Position numbers and translations under genes: made by a program
The notes under the pieces: generated by a model
What the model was told of the DNA's origin: nothing
Seen by the model: only the letters and a program-made list of their open reading frames with translations
The model's database searches: none
Origin: Populus alba
Lineage: Eukaryota; Streptophyta; Magnoliopsida; Malpighiales; Salicaceae
Reading direction: 5' to 3'
DNA length: 64,000 bases
Assembly (NCBI RefSeq): GCF_005239225.2
Contig: NC_133301.1
Span: 3,373,157-3,437,156 of the forward strand
Shown: positions 1 to 16,559 of the stretch, in pieces
Layout of the letters: each line of letters opens with the position of its first letter
Numbering within the stretch: the first letter of the stretch is position 1

Positions 1-2
1 TT

Positions 3-983
3 GGACGTGCCTTCCCTGTCAAAGACTTGGGACAATTATCATATTTTCTTGGAGTTGAAACTCTGCATGATGGTGGTGATTTGATTCTGACTCAACGAAA
101 ATATGTAATTGACTTGTTACAAAGACTCAAGCTAGATAAAGTAAAACCTTGCAGCATGCCAATGTCCACAACCTGCACACTCTCCAAATTTGAGGGTATT
201 GATTTCGACGACCCTTATTTATATCGAAGTACAGTTGGTGCCTTACACTATCTTGGTTTTACACGACCCGACATTGCGTTTGCAGTTCACAAGGTGAGCA
301 AGTTCATGCATCAGCCCAAAGATGTTCATTGGCAGGCAGTGAAACGTATACTTCGTTATCTCAAATACACTGTCAATTATGGTTTACATATTACTCCTCA
401 GTCTGATCATACTTTACAAGGCTTTAGTGACGCCGATTGGGCTGGTGACAGTGATGACCGACGAAGTGTAGGAGCATATTGTATCTTTCATGGATCCAAT
501 TTAATTAGCTGGAATTGCAAACAACAACAAACAGTGGCACGCAGCAGCACTGAATCAGAATATAAGTCACTGGCCAACACTGCTGCTGAATTGCAGTGGC
601 TTCAATCTCTGCTGCAAGAACTCCAAATGCCTCTCCAACAAAGTCCAACTCTTTGGTGTGACAATATTGGTGCAACTTATCTCTCATCTAATCCAAAGTT
701 CCATGCTCGTACGAAACACACTGAAATTGACTTTCATTTCGTACGAGATCAAGTTGTGCAGCAGAAACTTCATGTCTCCTTCGTGTCCACACGTGATCAG
801 CTCGCAGATTTGTTGACTAAACCTTTGGCTGTTGCACGGTTTAATCATCTACGAACCAACCTTCATGTGCAGGAGCTGCCCATTCGGTTGAGGGGGTGTA
901 TTGAATTGAAATCCGTTGATCACGTAGAAGATTCTGCAGCAACTATAAATCAGGCCAAATCTCAGCAAGCGGAGAAGACTTAA
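3..983 (+). CDS. Copia pol C-terminus: end of reverse transcriptase plus RNase H (partial)
   Basis: The frame is open from the window edge; no start codon is expected because this is the C-terminal part of a polyprotein. It begins at the FPVKDLG / SYFLGVE region that follows the polymerase catalytic motif. It then shows the connection region (PDIAFAVHKVSKF, HWQAVKRILRYL) and an RNase H domain with SDADWAGD, ARSSTESEYKSLA and the ARTKHTEIDFHFVRD motif. These are standard Copia RNase H landmarks. The catalytic RT aspartates must lie upstream of base 1. The frame runs 87 bases into the LTR before its stop codon, giving the protein a short LTR-encoded tail. Confidence 0.93.
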   Translation, partial: GRAFPVKDLGQLSYFLGVETLHDGGDLILTQRKYVIDLLQRLKLDKVKPCSMPMSTTCTLSKFEGIDFDDPYLYRSTVGALHYLGFTRPDIAFAVHKVSKFMHQPKDVHWQAVKRILRYLKYTVNYGLHITPQSDHTLQGFSDADWAGDSDDRRSVGAYCIFHGSNLISWNCKQQQTVARSSTESEYKSLANTAAELQWLQSLLQELQMPLQQSPTLWCDNIGATYLSSNPKFHARTKHTEIDFHFVRDQVVQQKLHVSFVSTRDQLADLLTKPLAVARFNHLRTNLHVQELPIRLRGCIELKSVDHVEDSAATINQAKSQQAEKT

Positions 984-1170
984 CAAACCTGGACCTTTAT
1001 TTTCGGTTATGATTACATGCCTTGATTTACGTCTCCAGATTCTATTTTGAATTTTGTATAGCAAATTAGTAGGAGTGATTTACTTACAGCTGTATTATAA
1101 ATATTCAGACTCTGTGCACATATGGAATTAAGAAAATCACTTTGCCTCATCTGTTCTGTTAATTTCTACA
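897..1170 (+). repeat. Copia 3' LTR
   Basis: The repeat starts with TGTA directly after a purine run (ttgaggggg) and ends with TACA, giving the usual TG...CA boundaries with a 4-bp terminal inverted repeat and a length of 274 bp. It contains a TATA-like stretch and T-rich 3' end. The boundaries are inferred from the termini, because the 5' LTR is not in the window. Confidence 0.75.
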
Positions 1171-1290
1171 GGATCCAACATCTTATATGTATTGATGAAA
1201 AACTGTCCTGTTACATTACAATACGTTGAGAAAACAAAACAAATTATTCACCCTTTTCCTGATTTCTCAGATATTATTTACAAAAATGTT

Positions 1291-3507
1291 TCACCAGTAG
1301 TCCTTACATGAGCAGGAACCATCCTTGAAATGGTGGAAACGATTTCTATCTCTTGCAATAATTTCTCTATTGAAGATCTTTGAAATTAATTTGGTGGCAG
1401 AATGACAATTTCCACACACGCGAAGATTCTTCATTATTCTGATTGTTGTCCCTGGCTTTGTACTGATCAAACCAAAGGCAATGGCCAACTTTTCACTGTG
1501 ATGACTCAAGACCCCTTCTTTCCACTCTTCATCCATGTCATAAAGCACCTCTGACGTATCTGGTACAAAACCAGCTTTCTCCAAACGCATATCAATTTCA
1601 TCCAACATCTTGTAGATTTCATTGCTCTGGGGATGCACCTTGTCACCAACAAGAAACTCATGCACCACACTATCTACTTCAATAGAGCTACAACCAGGAA
1701 CTTTCTTCATCCTGTTATCATTTAGCCTGGTTCTTATTTTTGCTACATCCTCCCATCTACCAGCTCCTGCGTAGATGTTTGACAAGAGCACATAAGCGCT
1801 TGGGTTTTCAGGTTCTAGTTCAAAAAGATGCGTGGCAACAGATTCAGCCAACTCAATGCGTCTATGAATTCTACAAGCTCCAAGCAGAGAGCACCAAATG
1901 GCCCCATCTGGTTTCATTTCCATATTCTTCATCAAGGTTTCCGCTTCATCAAACAACCCGGCTCGACCAAAAAGATCTATCATGCATCCATAGTGTGGCA
2001 ATTTCGGAGAAACCTTGTAATCTTGGATCATTGAACTAAAATATCTGCGTCCAAGACTTAGCAAACCAGCATGCTTACAAGCTGTTAACACGCCAACAAA
2101 AGTGATGTCATCTGGTACAAACCCCTCACTAGTCATTCTTGAGAAAAGCCCAAGAGCCGTATCTGTGTGCCCGTGCATGGCAAACCCAGATATCATTGCA
2201 TTCCAAGTTGCCAAGCTTTTAGTATTCATGCAATCAAAGATTCGTTTTGCTACCGCTAAATCACCACATTTTGCATGCATGTCAATGAGGCTTGTCCAAA
2301 GGGCAACAGTATTTTTCATACTCTTCATGTTCTTGTCGACATAAGCATGAATCCATTTGCCAAGATCAAGCGCCCCCAAGTTAGCACAAGCCGGAAGAAT
2401 GCTCAAGAAAGTGACATCATTAGGATCTATATTCGACTGCATCATTCGCCTAAATAGCCCCAAGGCTTCCTTATAACAGCTCATATGAGTATAGCCACCA
2501 ATCATAACATTCCATGAGACCACATTCTTATCCTGTATTTTCTCAAATAGATTGCTGGCTTCTTCCAAATCTCCACATTTAACATACATGTCAATAAGTC
2601 CGTTTACAAGCCTAAGATTTGATCCAAGTCCACGATCTTCAATCCAAGACCGAACCCAATTGCCCAGTTGAAGAGAAGATCCTGATTGAGCGCAGGCCGA
2701 AAGGACACTAAGCATTGTGCTCACATTAGGTGTAACCTTTGCTCTACGCATCTCTTCAAAGAATGCCATTGCCTCTTCGACTCGACCACCCTGAGCATAC
2801 CCAGAAATCATAGCATTCCACGACACAACATCTCTCACAGGAATTTCATCAAACAACTCTCGAGCTTCATCCAAAAAACCCTTCGAAGCATACCCAGTAA
2901 TCAAAGCAGTAAAAGAAACAGCATCTCTCATAGAACTTTTATCAAACACTAATCTTGCATTAACCAAGTCACCATTTTGAGCATACATGTTAATCAACGA
3001 AGTATGTACAAAGGCATTATGTTCAAGTCCAAGCTTCAAAACATGTGCATGGACCTGTTTCCCTTCATGGGCACCTCTAATTTTGGTGCATGACTTGAAA
3101 ATAGAAGGAAAGGTGTACTCATTCGGCTCTGTACCACAACTAATCATATGAACATAGTATTCTAAAGCTAAAAAAGGGGATTCGCTCGACGAGAGACCCC
3201 TGATCATATGATTCCAAATCACATGATTGGGGTTTCGAATGGTTTTGAAGAGCGAGAGAGCATAGGAGAGGTCACCATGTGGAGAGACGGCGCAAAACTC
3301 GATGAGCTTGCTAAGAGCGAAGTGGTTGTCGTGGAGCCCAGTTTTGATGATTTGGGAGTGGATTTGTTTGAGAGTCTGGAGGGTTTTGCAGTTGGAAAGG
3401 AGAGTTAGAGAAGGATGGTCATGGACAAGCTTGTATGGCGGAGAAGGATCGGAGAAGGAAAGAGCTTGGAGAGTACTTACGGGTGAAGCCAATACCACCA
3501 TCTTCAT
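1291..3507 (-). CDS. OTP82: DYW-type pentatricopeptide repeat protein, OTP82-like plastid RNA editing factor
   Basis: A single-exon, uninterrupted 738-residue protein. The N-terminus is leader-like and compatible with plastid import. From about residue 35 it is built of PLS-type PPR repeats (for example [16 protein letters not shown] and [16 protein letters not shown]). It ends with E/E+ motifs and a DYW domain of about 95 residues. The deaminase-like zinc signature is visible: [12 protein letters not shown], then CGNCHSATK, and the terminal CSCKDYW. The NCKTLQ N-terminal region and the whole order of repeats match Arabidopsis OTP82 (At1g08070) as I remember it. In Arabidopsis OTP82 is needed for C-to-U editing of chloroplast ndhB and ndhG sites. 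Orthology is inference from overall resemblance. A second ATG two codons downstream could also serve as the start. Confidence 0.88.
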   Translation of the reverse strand: MKMVVLASPVSTLQALSFSDPSPPYKLVHDHPSLTLLSNCKTLQTLKQIHSQIIKTGLHDNHFALSKLIEFCAVSPHGDLSYALSLFKTIRNPNHVIWNHMIRGLSSSESPFLALEYYVHMISCGTEPNEYTFPSIFKSCTKIRGAHEGKQVHAHVLKLGLEHNAFVHTSLINMYAQNGDLVNARLVFDKSSMRDAVSFTALITGYASKGFLDEARELFDEIPVRDVVSWNAMISGYAQGGRVEEAMAFFEEMRRAKVTPNVSTMLSVLSACAQSGSSLQLGNWVRSWIEDRGLGSNLRLVNGLIDMYVKCGDLEEASNLFEKIQDKNVVSWNVMIGGYTHMSCYKEALGLFRRMMQSNIDPNDVTFLSILPACANLGALDLGKWIHAYVDKNMKSMKNTVALWTSLIDMHAKCGDLAVAKRIFDCMNTKSLATWNAMISGFAMHGHTDTALGLFSRMTSEGFVPDDITFVGVLTACKHAGLLSLGRRYFSSMIQDYKVSPKLPHYGCMIDLFGRAGLFDEAETLMKNMEMKPDGAIWCSLLGACRIHRRIELAESVATHLFELEPENPSAYVLLSNIYAGAGRWEDVAKIRTRLNDNRMKKVPGCSSIEVDSVVHEFLVGDKVHPQSNEIYKMLDEIDMRLEKAGFVPDTSEVLYDMDEEWKEGVLSHHSEKLAIAFGLISTKPGTTIRIMKNLRVCGNCHSATKLISKIFNREIIARDRNRFHHFKDGSCSCKDYW

Positions 3508-4095
3508 TTGAAGTTTGTGAAACCGGAGTTCCTCTATTCAAAATTTTCAAACATGAAGAAGGTCAGGTTTTTACCCTTGTAGATTTATTATTGTTTCACT
3601 TTCACCCTCATATCTTAAGATTTCACAATATTACCTCTATAGTTTCCAAAATGTCTTTATTTTACCCTTGATAAATAACTACTTTTTTCATAAATTATTT
3701 CTTGGTTATAAATTATATATCATAATCATGTCTAATTAATTTTTAAATTATTTATTTTTTCCTATTTTTTTTTAATTTGGTACCGTTCACCATCTTTTAG
3801 TACTCTATTGCATAAACATGGTTGCATGCACGCCAACATTAACTACAAATATTCTACTAATCCATACAATAATTATGCAATAGTACAAAGTCACATAGAG
3901 ATAAAAAAGAATATCTTACTTATTTTTAGCTAAAAAAAAGTTAAATAATTTCTTAAGAGATAATTATTCATCGGTGTATATTTTTTATATTGTCGTAATT
4001 TTTACGATTAAGATTTTAAAAAATATTTTAAGAAAATGTATAAATTATATTTTTTTAATTAATATTTTAAGAAAGAGTTTTCAACGAGATTCATG

Positions 4096-4134
<39 letters not shown>

Positions 4135-4590
4135 GCTTATTGAATAATCAAACATTTTTAAAGCCATGGTTAATGCAAAAAAGAATTTCAACCACACAAA
4201 CATCCCACTTTAAAACACACTCATGTTGAATATGTATCATTAAAAATTCTAATTTTAAAAAAAATCAAAAGCATGTGATTAATGTTTGGTGTTTTTAGAG
4301 GTCTAAACAAACCTCAAAACCTTTGACTCAAACAAGATCTTAAATGGTTCAATTAAATTTAAAATAATCTTGAACTGCCAGCGATAAATGGTTTAATTAG
4401 GGCAGCCATGACACATCAAAAGGATCAATATAAGAAAGTATAAGAAATGTAAGAACCAAAAGTGAATTTTATAGCACCGTTTAAATAAACGGTAAAGAAG
4501 TGGTAAGCGTTGCCAGTAACTTCCCTTTTGTCTCCATTTTCCATTTTGCCGCCACCTCACTCTCTCTCACACACCTCCTCCTGTGCTGGT
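3508..4590. other. intergenic spacer between divergent OTP82 and VTE1 genes
   Basis: AT-rich spacer of about 1.1 kb separating the two divergent start regions. It includes a (TA)n microsatellite at about 4099-4131. I see no gene or recognisable element in it. Both promoters should lie here. Confidence 0.6.
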
Positions 4591-4591
4591 G

Positions 4592-4598
4592 TATAAAT
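4592..4598 (+). promoter_or_regulatory. candidate TATA box of VTE1
   Basis: TATAAAT lies 113 bases before the VTE1 ATG and is followed by a CT-rich leader, a typical arrangement for plant nuclear genes. It is the best TATA match in the upstream region. The transcription start itself is not demonstrated. Confidence 0.55.
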
Positions 4599-4710
4599 GC
4601 CAGCCTCAAACCCCCCTGTTCCCCTCTCTCTCCAAACAGCCATCCATTCTTAATTTCTCTCACTCTCTCCAGTACTCAATTAATCTTTCAAAAATCTTGA
4701 ATTTAGAATA

Positions 4711-9603
<4,893 letters not shown>

Positions 9604-10753
9604 CCACTAGGCCAGCTCTTTCATTACGAAAATGGATCAAACTTGGAAGTTTGAAGAGCCAGAGAAAGGAAGATGGCAGTTTGGTATGAAAGACGATCCA
9701 TTGTGCCCCAAAACAGCAGACTGAATGTTTCTCCATGATGCGGTAAGTTGCATGATCAGTTCTTTTGTTGTAAATTTCACTCAAATAACATTTAGCTTGG
9801 GCAACTGCAGTTAAAAGGGAACTGGGTGCTTGCCTTAGTCTGACTTCATCTATTCTGAGGCATTTTGCATTAGCGACTCTTTTTTTAACCACATAGCTAG
9901 TGCAAAGCTAATATAGAATTTGTATACCTTCCTACATCGCTTTTTATTCAGCACCTTCTGCGACTTTGTGGTCATTTATTGCATATTTTCTGGTTTGTTA
10001 TCCTGATTTTTTCATTTGCAGCTATCAGAATGTAGCAGCGATTGCCTTTAAAACCGTAAGCAAAAGTAAGGGTGCCTTTACTTGTGAAGTTGTTCTCGGT
10101 TTTTTTCAGATTTTTTTCTTAATAAACCGAAAATTAAAGAAGATGCATTCACTGAATTGTTTACTTAGAAACAGGTGTTCTCTAATTCTTGAAAACACCA
10201 AATAGAGATGGAAACAAAACATAATTTTCAGAAATTATACCCTTAAATTTCTCAAAAGTGTTCCTGTTATCCAGATCTGTTCACGATCTTATGTTATGTT
10301 TTATATCACTTATGATATGTTTCTCTTTTTGTCATATGCATGCGAAATTCCTCGTCTTTCCAGATTTGTCTCGTACGGGAAAAGTTGGTCAAAAGCAAGT
10401 TTAACACAACAAAACGAATTTACAGAAGTATTTTATAAGATTATTATTAGCACGGGAACCATCATTAATTAACTCATATCATTTACTTTTTAGTTTTTAA
10501 ATTAACTTAAGCAGACAATTGAATTGCATTTTCTTTTCATGTATATTATTTTTCAAAAACAAATTACTGTACATGAAATGAGCTTCAGCAGCCAATACCC
10601 CCCTGTTTATCCCAGTCTATATCTCTCGGATTAGGCATGTTTCATAATTTTTGGATCCCATGTATTGAAGGATATATAAAAAATCTAGCTATATATATTT
10701 GTTCAAAAAGAAAAATTGCAGGAGAAAATATACTCCAGTCATTCTGAAGTAAT
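9604..10753. other. VTE1 downstream region
   Basis: Contains the expected VTE1 3' UTR and AT-rich spacer up to the NPF1 copy A. No further gene, RNA or mobile element is recognised. Confidence 0.5.
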
Positions 10754-10866
10754 GGTAAACCTAACCCCACTCAAGAAAAAGAAAAAGAAAAAGAAAAAGA
10801 AAGATATGGTAACCCTAACCCCATTCTCAAGAAAAAGAAAAAGAAAAAGAAAAAGAAAGATATGGT
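10754..10866. repeat. two-unit tandem repeat with (AAAAAG)n cores
   Basis: Two near-identical units of 54 and 56 bp start with ggtaa(a/c)cctaacccca and continue into a run of aaaaag hexamers; a third partial start follows at 10864. The ccctaaccc pieces recall telomere repeats but occur only once per unit. The array lies just beyond the stop codon of the NPF1 copy A remnant. Confidence 0.8.
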
Positions 10867-10903
10867 AACCCTAAACCTCATGGTAATCAATTTTGTTTTG
10901 CTT

Positions 10904-12908
10904 CTACTCCAGCAGACGCTCCTCCTTGTCCTCGGCAGGTCCATAAGCCCAAAAACATACAAGATAATATACAAAATTAATTATACTCAAGACAGTGATC
11001 AGCCAGTAATAATCATCTAACCGACCCTTGTTAAGATTACTTGACAACCAGCTCTCCTTCCCTCCTGTGGATGTAACCCTGTCCACAACATCCACCAAAC
11101 CACTCCCTATCAGATCAGCCACCGCGGTTCCGAAAGTGAAAGAGCCACCGCAATGGTAGACATGCTTTTAGGGAACTGAGAGTAGTAGAATTCTATCTGT
11201 CCAATTGAATTAAAAGCTTCAGCCAATCCAAGCAGGATTATTGGTGGCAAAAGCCACACTACTGACATGTTCACCACACCGTCTGGTTCGTCTTCTAGTC
11301 CTTCCTCCATAGCAGTTTTCCTTCTTATGGTTTCTACTACTGCTGACATTGCCCTTGCTGCAACTGGGACTAGCAAACCAATTCCTATCCTCACTTTAGG
11401 ACTAAGCCCGCCACGTGGCCTGCCGGTGAATCTTGCTAACAATGGCAACAGAATTCGGTCATAGAAGGTTAGCCAGATTGTGAGAGTGAGAACCAGAAAC
11501 ACATTGAGGGATCCTGCTGGAAGTTCAAAATTCAAGATGTTCCTGTCCATGGTAACTGCTTGGAGCGTGGCAAATGAGTTTTGGTTCAAGTTGATATGCA
11601 TCATGATGCCTGTAGTCCAAATGGGGATGACCCCAAGCAGAGCTTTCAGTGACTCTACCTGATCAACTGTGCATAGCTACCATGGATTTGAAGCTGACCC
11701 ATCAAGATTCACATCCCTATCAGGATCTATTATGATACAAGCTCGGTTCAGACACCTGCACAAAGTGTTGAGAAATATTAAGGAGGGATGATTTGGATAG
11801 TCAAGCATCGAAGAAAAACTCCGAGTCATCATTATGTTAACACTGGTGTACCTTAATTGTCAGCAGGGACCTGTAACTCAGAGTCATCACTGTGGTAATA
11901 CTGTTCAATGCTACTGTGAGATAGATTGAGCTTTCTGTTCCTGAATGCTGCAACCACAACTTGAACAAAACCTGTAAATAAGCTCGAGGAGGTCTTCCCT
12001 ATGATGTACTGGTAAGAACCCACCAGAAACATTAAAGCAGAGAAGAACATGAGAATTGCAGGAACGGCAAGCCCAACTTTCCAACCGAGGTTATCTTGAA
12101 TGTAGACAATAACAGTAAACGCTATAATTGTCGATAATCCTGTTGCAGCATTATACCAATTAAAGAAACTCTGCAAGACACTCTCATTGTTGGGGTTCTC
12201 TTCGTTGTCTTGGTCTGCGTCGAAGGCAATAGAGCAAGGCCTAATGCAACCAGCTCCGATGGATATAAGGCCGAAAGAGAAGAATAACATAGCCAGTTGG
12301 CCTGCTGTAGCTGAGCTGCACGTATCGGTGAATCGGTCACAAGGTGGAGGTTGCAGTTGTGGTATCATGGCAGTTAACCAAAGAAGAATCATCCCCTACA
12401 TGAACAGAGCAGATTAAGAGGTCAAGACTCAAAACCCCTATCCCCCCCCCAGAAACTTCGAAGCAAGGCCAACAAAGAAGAAACTCGGTGAATATGATAG
12501 CGGGAAATGACTCACAAGAAGGCTCCAGAATGATCCGTCCCATGAATGAATCGGAGAGGAAAGCTCCGAAGATGGACAATCCATTAGACATAGCAGACCA
12601 TAAGAAGAGAATGGTCGACCCATTTGCAGCCTCCAAGCGATAGTTATTCATCAGGTAGAATATCATATTTGGCATCAGCCCATAGCTAGCCACCCTCTCA
12701 AACGCCTCATTAACTATAGATGCACAGGACAGGAAAACAAATAACCCAACTTGATTCAACAGAAAACAAAGAACAGAAGGAGGAAGAAACTTAACAGTAG
12801 ACTCTGAAGATTACCTATGATTAAGGGCATGGTCCTTAGGCCACCCCTTTTTTGGTCCTTGTCCTTCGGAATGAGAACCATCGTCTCCTCTGCAATTGTG
12901 TTTTCCAT
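10904..12908 (-). pseudogene. NPF1-type (NRT1/PTR family) transporter, copy A, pseudogene
   Basis: Twelve-helix proton-coupled nitrate/peptide transporter family. Four exons in the usual NPF1 arrangement: 12815-12908, 12516-12713, 11852-12395, 10904-11755. Conserved pieces include NEAFERVASYGLMPNMIFYL, GMILLWLTAMIPQLQPPPC, the ISIGAGCIRPCS loop, the FFNWYN motif, VIVYIQDNLGWKVG and the C-terminal QFPKSMSTIA. Four breaks are seen. Exon 2 lacks about 20 bases after SDSFMGR (near 12530), which shifts frame. Exon 3 ends with a missing T that makes a TAA (about 11853-11858). An in-frame TAG stands in exon 4 (11677-11679) after the NPW motif. A missing T at about 11139-11141 shifts frame before the last 72 residues. 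The ATG (12908) and all splice sites are still recognisable, so decay is moderate. Confidence 0.88.
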
Positions 12909-14486
12909 TTCTTTCCTCTCTCTAACAGCACACTGCTATTACAGGAGTCCATACATTTGAAAACATAAAAAGAAAGAAAATTAATATAAGAAAAGCTAAA
13001 AGGGCAAACAACTATAGCTTTTCTCATATAATATTGCTATAGTATTTTTCCTATATTATTTTATTTTTTCCTTAAATATGTGGTTTTTTTTTTAACTTTT
13101 TCTTTTTTTTTCTTTGTTATGTTTTTTTTTTTCAAAATTATTTTTGTCTATTTTGTATTTTTAATATTGAGATTGAAAATTTAATTTTGTAATTTTTATT
13201 TTTTATCTTGAGATTAGCGTGATTTGCGGATTTGTCGAGGTAATTTAGGTTGCCCAAGCTTGTGGATTTGATGTGTTTTTTTTTTTTAATAATTGAATTT
13301 GGTTTTTTTATAGTATATATTTTTTTTCATATTGTTAAAAGAATAATTTTAAAGAAAAACCATATTATTAAACTTTACGAAGTAACACAAATTAAAGGAT
13401 GTGGGAAAAGCCATTGTTCACCCAACACTCATTGCATTATGGATTACAACAGTAATTGGTTTTTTGTTTTTGTTTTTTTTTTTGTTATGATTTTTTTATC
13501 AAATCTATTTTTGTCGATTCCATCATTTAAAATTGATATTGTTAAGAATTTAATTTTGTAATTTGCTTATATATATATATATATCATAAATTATAAGTTT
13601 TAAGTTGCTTTATAAAACATATAAATAGCGTTGATAATTAATTAGATATGAAAATAAAAATTTTGAGAACCATTAAGGAATGTGAGTATTTAATTGGCTA
13701 GTTAAGAGAATTATGTGATAAAAAAGAATAAAAGAATAATTAACTATTCCTAAAATGCCATAAGAAAGGAAAGAAAAAATAAAACTCTAATTGAATTGTT
13801 TTATAAGATAACATAAGGGAAAGAGGAAGAAAAATCACATCGACAATAACCACCAAATGTTTGTAACTTAATTTTTCACCTTTATAAACATGCTTGCTAA
13901 CATTAGTAAACAATTTTGAAATATAAAGAGGAGGAATGACTATAGAAAGAAAACTCTGTCAATTCCAAGAAGAAAATATTTATGCAACTAAGATACATTT
14001 AGGTGGTGAATAACAAACATAATTTATTATTATTTAATGTGATTATGCTTAGAATAGAAATAGAAGTTTCCTGGGACATATTTATAGTGTTTCTTCCTAA
14101 TGTTATTGTATTTTTTTTCAAAGAATAAATATACATATTACCTATACTCTAAATTGTGTGGGAAAAATCTATAATATTTTTCCTATTTTGGTATTGGAAA
14201 ATGCACTTTTATATTGATTGCCTTAAAAAAAAGGGTAAAATGGTTATTTTATAGGATATAAATGTCAATGTATAATTGTTGGATAATGTAAATGGTTTTT
14301 CATAAACTTTTTGGACTTGGAAATACTACATTGCCCTTGAATAAAAAAAGAAGAAATGCGTGATGCTTAGAGGTGTCATGGGATTTTTCAATTTTTTGCT
14401 TTAAGAGCTTTTTTGTATTTCCACACATGTTTTCCCTATTATTATCAGATGTTCTGGGGGTATTTTTGGCATTCCACACATGGTTT
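12909..14486. other. AT-rich intergenic region
   Basis: Strongly AT-rich with many poly-T runs. I see no coding exons; the short open frames here are low-complexity. It should hold the old promoter of NPF1 copy A. Confidence 0.5.
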
Positions 14487-14513
14487 TTCTTCTTCTTCTT
14501 CTTCTTCTTCTTC

Positions 14514-14544
<31 letters not shown>

Positions 14545-14551
14545 TTTTTTT
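14487..14551. repeat. (TTC)n microsatellite followed by a poly-T run
   Basis: About 17 TTC/CTT triplets, with a single out-of-phase interruption near the middle, end in a run of about 20 T. Confidence 0.9.
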
Positions 14552-14964
14552 AATTTGGGGTTTAGGAGGGGTTATTTTGGTTTTACAATAGAAAAAAAAG
14601 CTACAGACACGTGCGATGTAGGTGTAGACGTGTAAGGTGTCCCGTTGCATTCAGGTGGCACGTGTGACCTTTTATGGCTACAAAAAAAATGTCGTCCATG
14701 GTGTTTTTCAATTCCTCACGACAGAGTCAACCATGCTAGGTGGCACGTGTGAGTCTATTCACGCCAGTTTTCTCCCAATTTGGTTTTCTTTATTTCTTTC
14801 TTTTCCTTCCTTTTCTCTCTCGAATTACATGTTAGCTATGTAAACAATTATACCAGCCCTTAAATTTCTTTCTTTCTTTATTTAGTCCCTCTTCTCTTAA
14901 TTGAAATTATTTTATTCACATTGATTATTTCTAATTAGATTTTATTTTTAATTTTATCCCTGGT

Positions 14965-15310
14965 CATTTGATTTTGTTTTTAATTTTTTTTATATCAAAT
15001 TCGATCCTTATTTTTTTAATTGATATTTGGTTTGTTTTGAATCATTTTCTTGATTGATTTGTTTTATCAATTCCATCCCTAAACATTTATTTTCACTTAA
15101 TTTTTATGTCAAATTTGGTTCTAATTCTCTTAATTGCTATTTATGAATCATTTTCTTAATTGATTTGTTTTTTTTTTTCAATTACATCCCTAAACATTTA
15201 ATGTCATTTAATTTTTATGTCAAATTTAATCCTAATTCTTTTAATTGCTATTTTTTTTTATTGATTAATTTGTTTATCAATTTCATCCCTTAATATTTGT
15301 TTGATTAAGA
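14965..15310. repeat. about 105-bp imperfect tandem repeat, three or more copies
   Basis: Successive units share the series cat-ccctaaacattta, atttttatgtcaaattt, cctaattctttaattgctat and cttaattgatttg. Unit starts are near 14968, 15062, 15168 and 15273, a spacing of about 94-106 bp. The units differ by several percent and small indels. Similar wording appears at 62500-62690, so this is a dispersed repeat that has also been duplicated in tandem. Confidence 0.7.
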
Positions 15311-15319
15311 ATCTTGTTT

Positions 15320-15800
15320 TTTTTATTTTTTTGGGTTTGTCTTTAATGGGATCGCTCCAATCTCATGACTTAGGTCATAGATCTAAAAGATTAGTCTGAG
15401 TTGACTTTAGTATTTTTTTTAAAGCATTTATTCTCAAATATTGTTTTACAAGTAGTTTTTTTCGTTTTTTATTTATTTATGGGGTCATCCTAATTTCATG
15501 TCTTAAATTATGTGTTTGATTTGTTAACCTGGGTTGGCTTCTAGGTTCACTCGAGGCTTTTTTTGTTATCCTTTTATTTTAATATCTTTCTATTATATCG
15601 GCAAGTGTCCATTCCTTACATTTTATGTTCGTTTTAAGTTATTTGAAATTGTTTAACCCGGTCAACTCAATGATCGAAGTCTCAAATTTTCTTTGAGTTC
15701 TTTAGAAACATTAGCGTCGTGATTTTTTTTTTATGTTCAGGATAATATTTGCCCACCCAAAACATAACAATTAACCCAGGTTTTGAAGACTCACCTGGTT
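15320..15800. repeat. dispersed repeat with gggtt-gactt / cccggtcaactc type motifs
   Basis: Stretches such as aacctgggttggcttctaggt and acccggtcaactcaatga are interspersed with T-rich blocks. The same style of sequence recurs at 37770-38100, 41345-41630 and 61990-62170. I read these as fragments of one dispersed, non-coding repeat family common in poplar-like genomes; the family name is not determined. Confidence 0.45.
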
Positions 15801-16559
15801 TTTTTATCCTTTATTTTTTTTTGATGATATTGCTTTGTTGTTTTTTACTAATTTTAAAAATAACTCAAGCTATCTTGAATTTTAAATTCATCATTTTTGT
15901 TAAATTTATAACTTCTTTTAAAGGGAGTTTGATTTTAAATTAAATTAAATTATTATTATTATTTAAAAAATATTTCATCCAACATGCCACCATCTTCATA
16001 TTTGTTCTTAATATTTTCTTAAGGTTTAGAAAAAAAAAAGCTCACATACACCAAGAGTCGGATCATTTTTTTCCTAACTTTAAAAAGATATTGAGATGTT
16101 AGGAAGTCTGAAATTTGGTGCTTACTAGAAAAAAAAAAAAAACAGTTTTTAGATACTAAAATTAGAAACATATTAGGTGACATATTAAGATGACGATATA
16201 TTTAATTGATCTAGACTAGCCATGGTTAATCTATAAAAACCTGAGATATAAATTAAATTAATCAATATGATATGGGCTTAGGATTCTAACTTCATTATAT
16301 TTGAAGGTGCTTGTGAGGCATAATTTCATCTTCCATGATTTGTTTGGTGCTTTATATAAATTAAATTTTTTTTTAGGGATAAAAAAAATATTTTATGGTA
16401 AAAGATAAGTTTTGCGTCAAAGAAAAATACATTTTCATTAGATGAAAATCTTGGCTTCGAATATCAATGAGTGAAAAATATACATATGTTTCTACTCCTT
16501 TTACAATATGCCTTTTAATTTATTTTGAGTTTATTGGAAGTTATTTTTATGAGTTTGGC

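Larger units (their letters stand above)
1..1170 (+). mobile_element. Ty1/Copia LTR retrotransposon, 3' end
   Basis: The window opens inside the pol gene of a Copia element and runs through the RNase H domain, a polypurine tract (about 888-896) and a 3' LTR. The 5' LTR, gag, protease, integrase and most of the reverse transcriptase lie outside the window. The open frame is uninterrupted for 327 codons, so this copy is not old. The bases after the LTR (ggatc, 1171-1175) would be the right target-site duplication; the left copy is off the edge. Confidence 0.9.

Noticed and set aside
10758..10878. ccctaaccc/ccctaaacc words resembling plant telomere repeats
   Set aside because: They occur once per 54-56-bp unit rather than as a run, so this is a tandem duplication and not an interstitial telomere.
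14300..14650. Minus-strand frame with a long Lys/Arg run
   Set aside because: The run is the (TTC)n and poly-T microsatellite read in reverse; not a gene.
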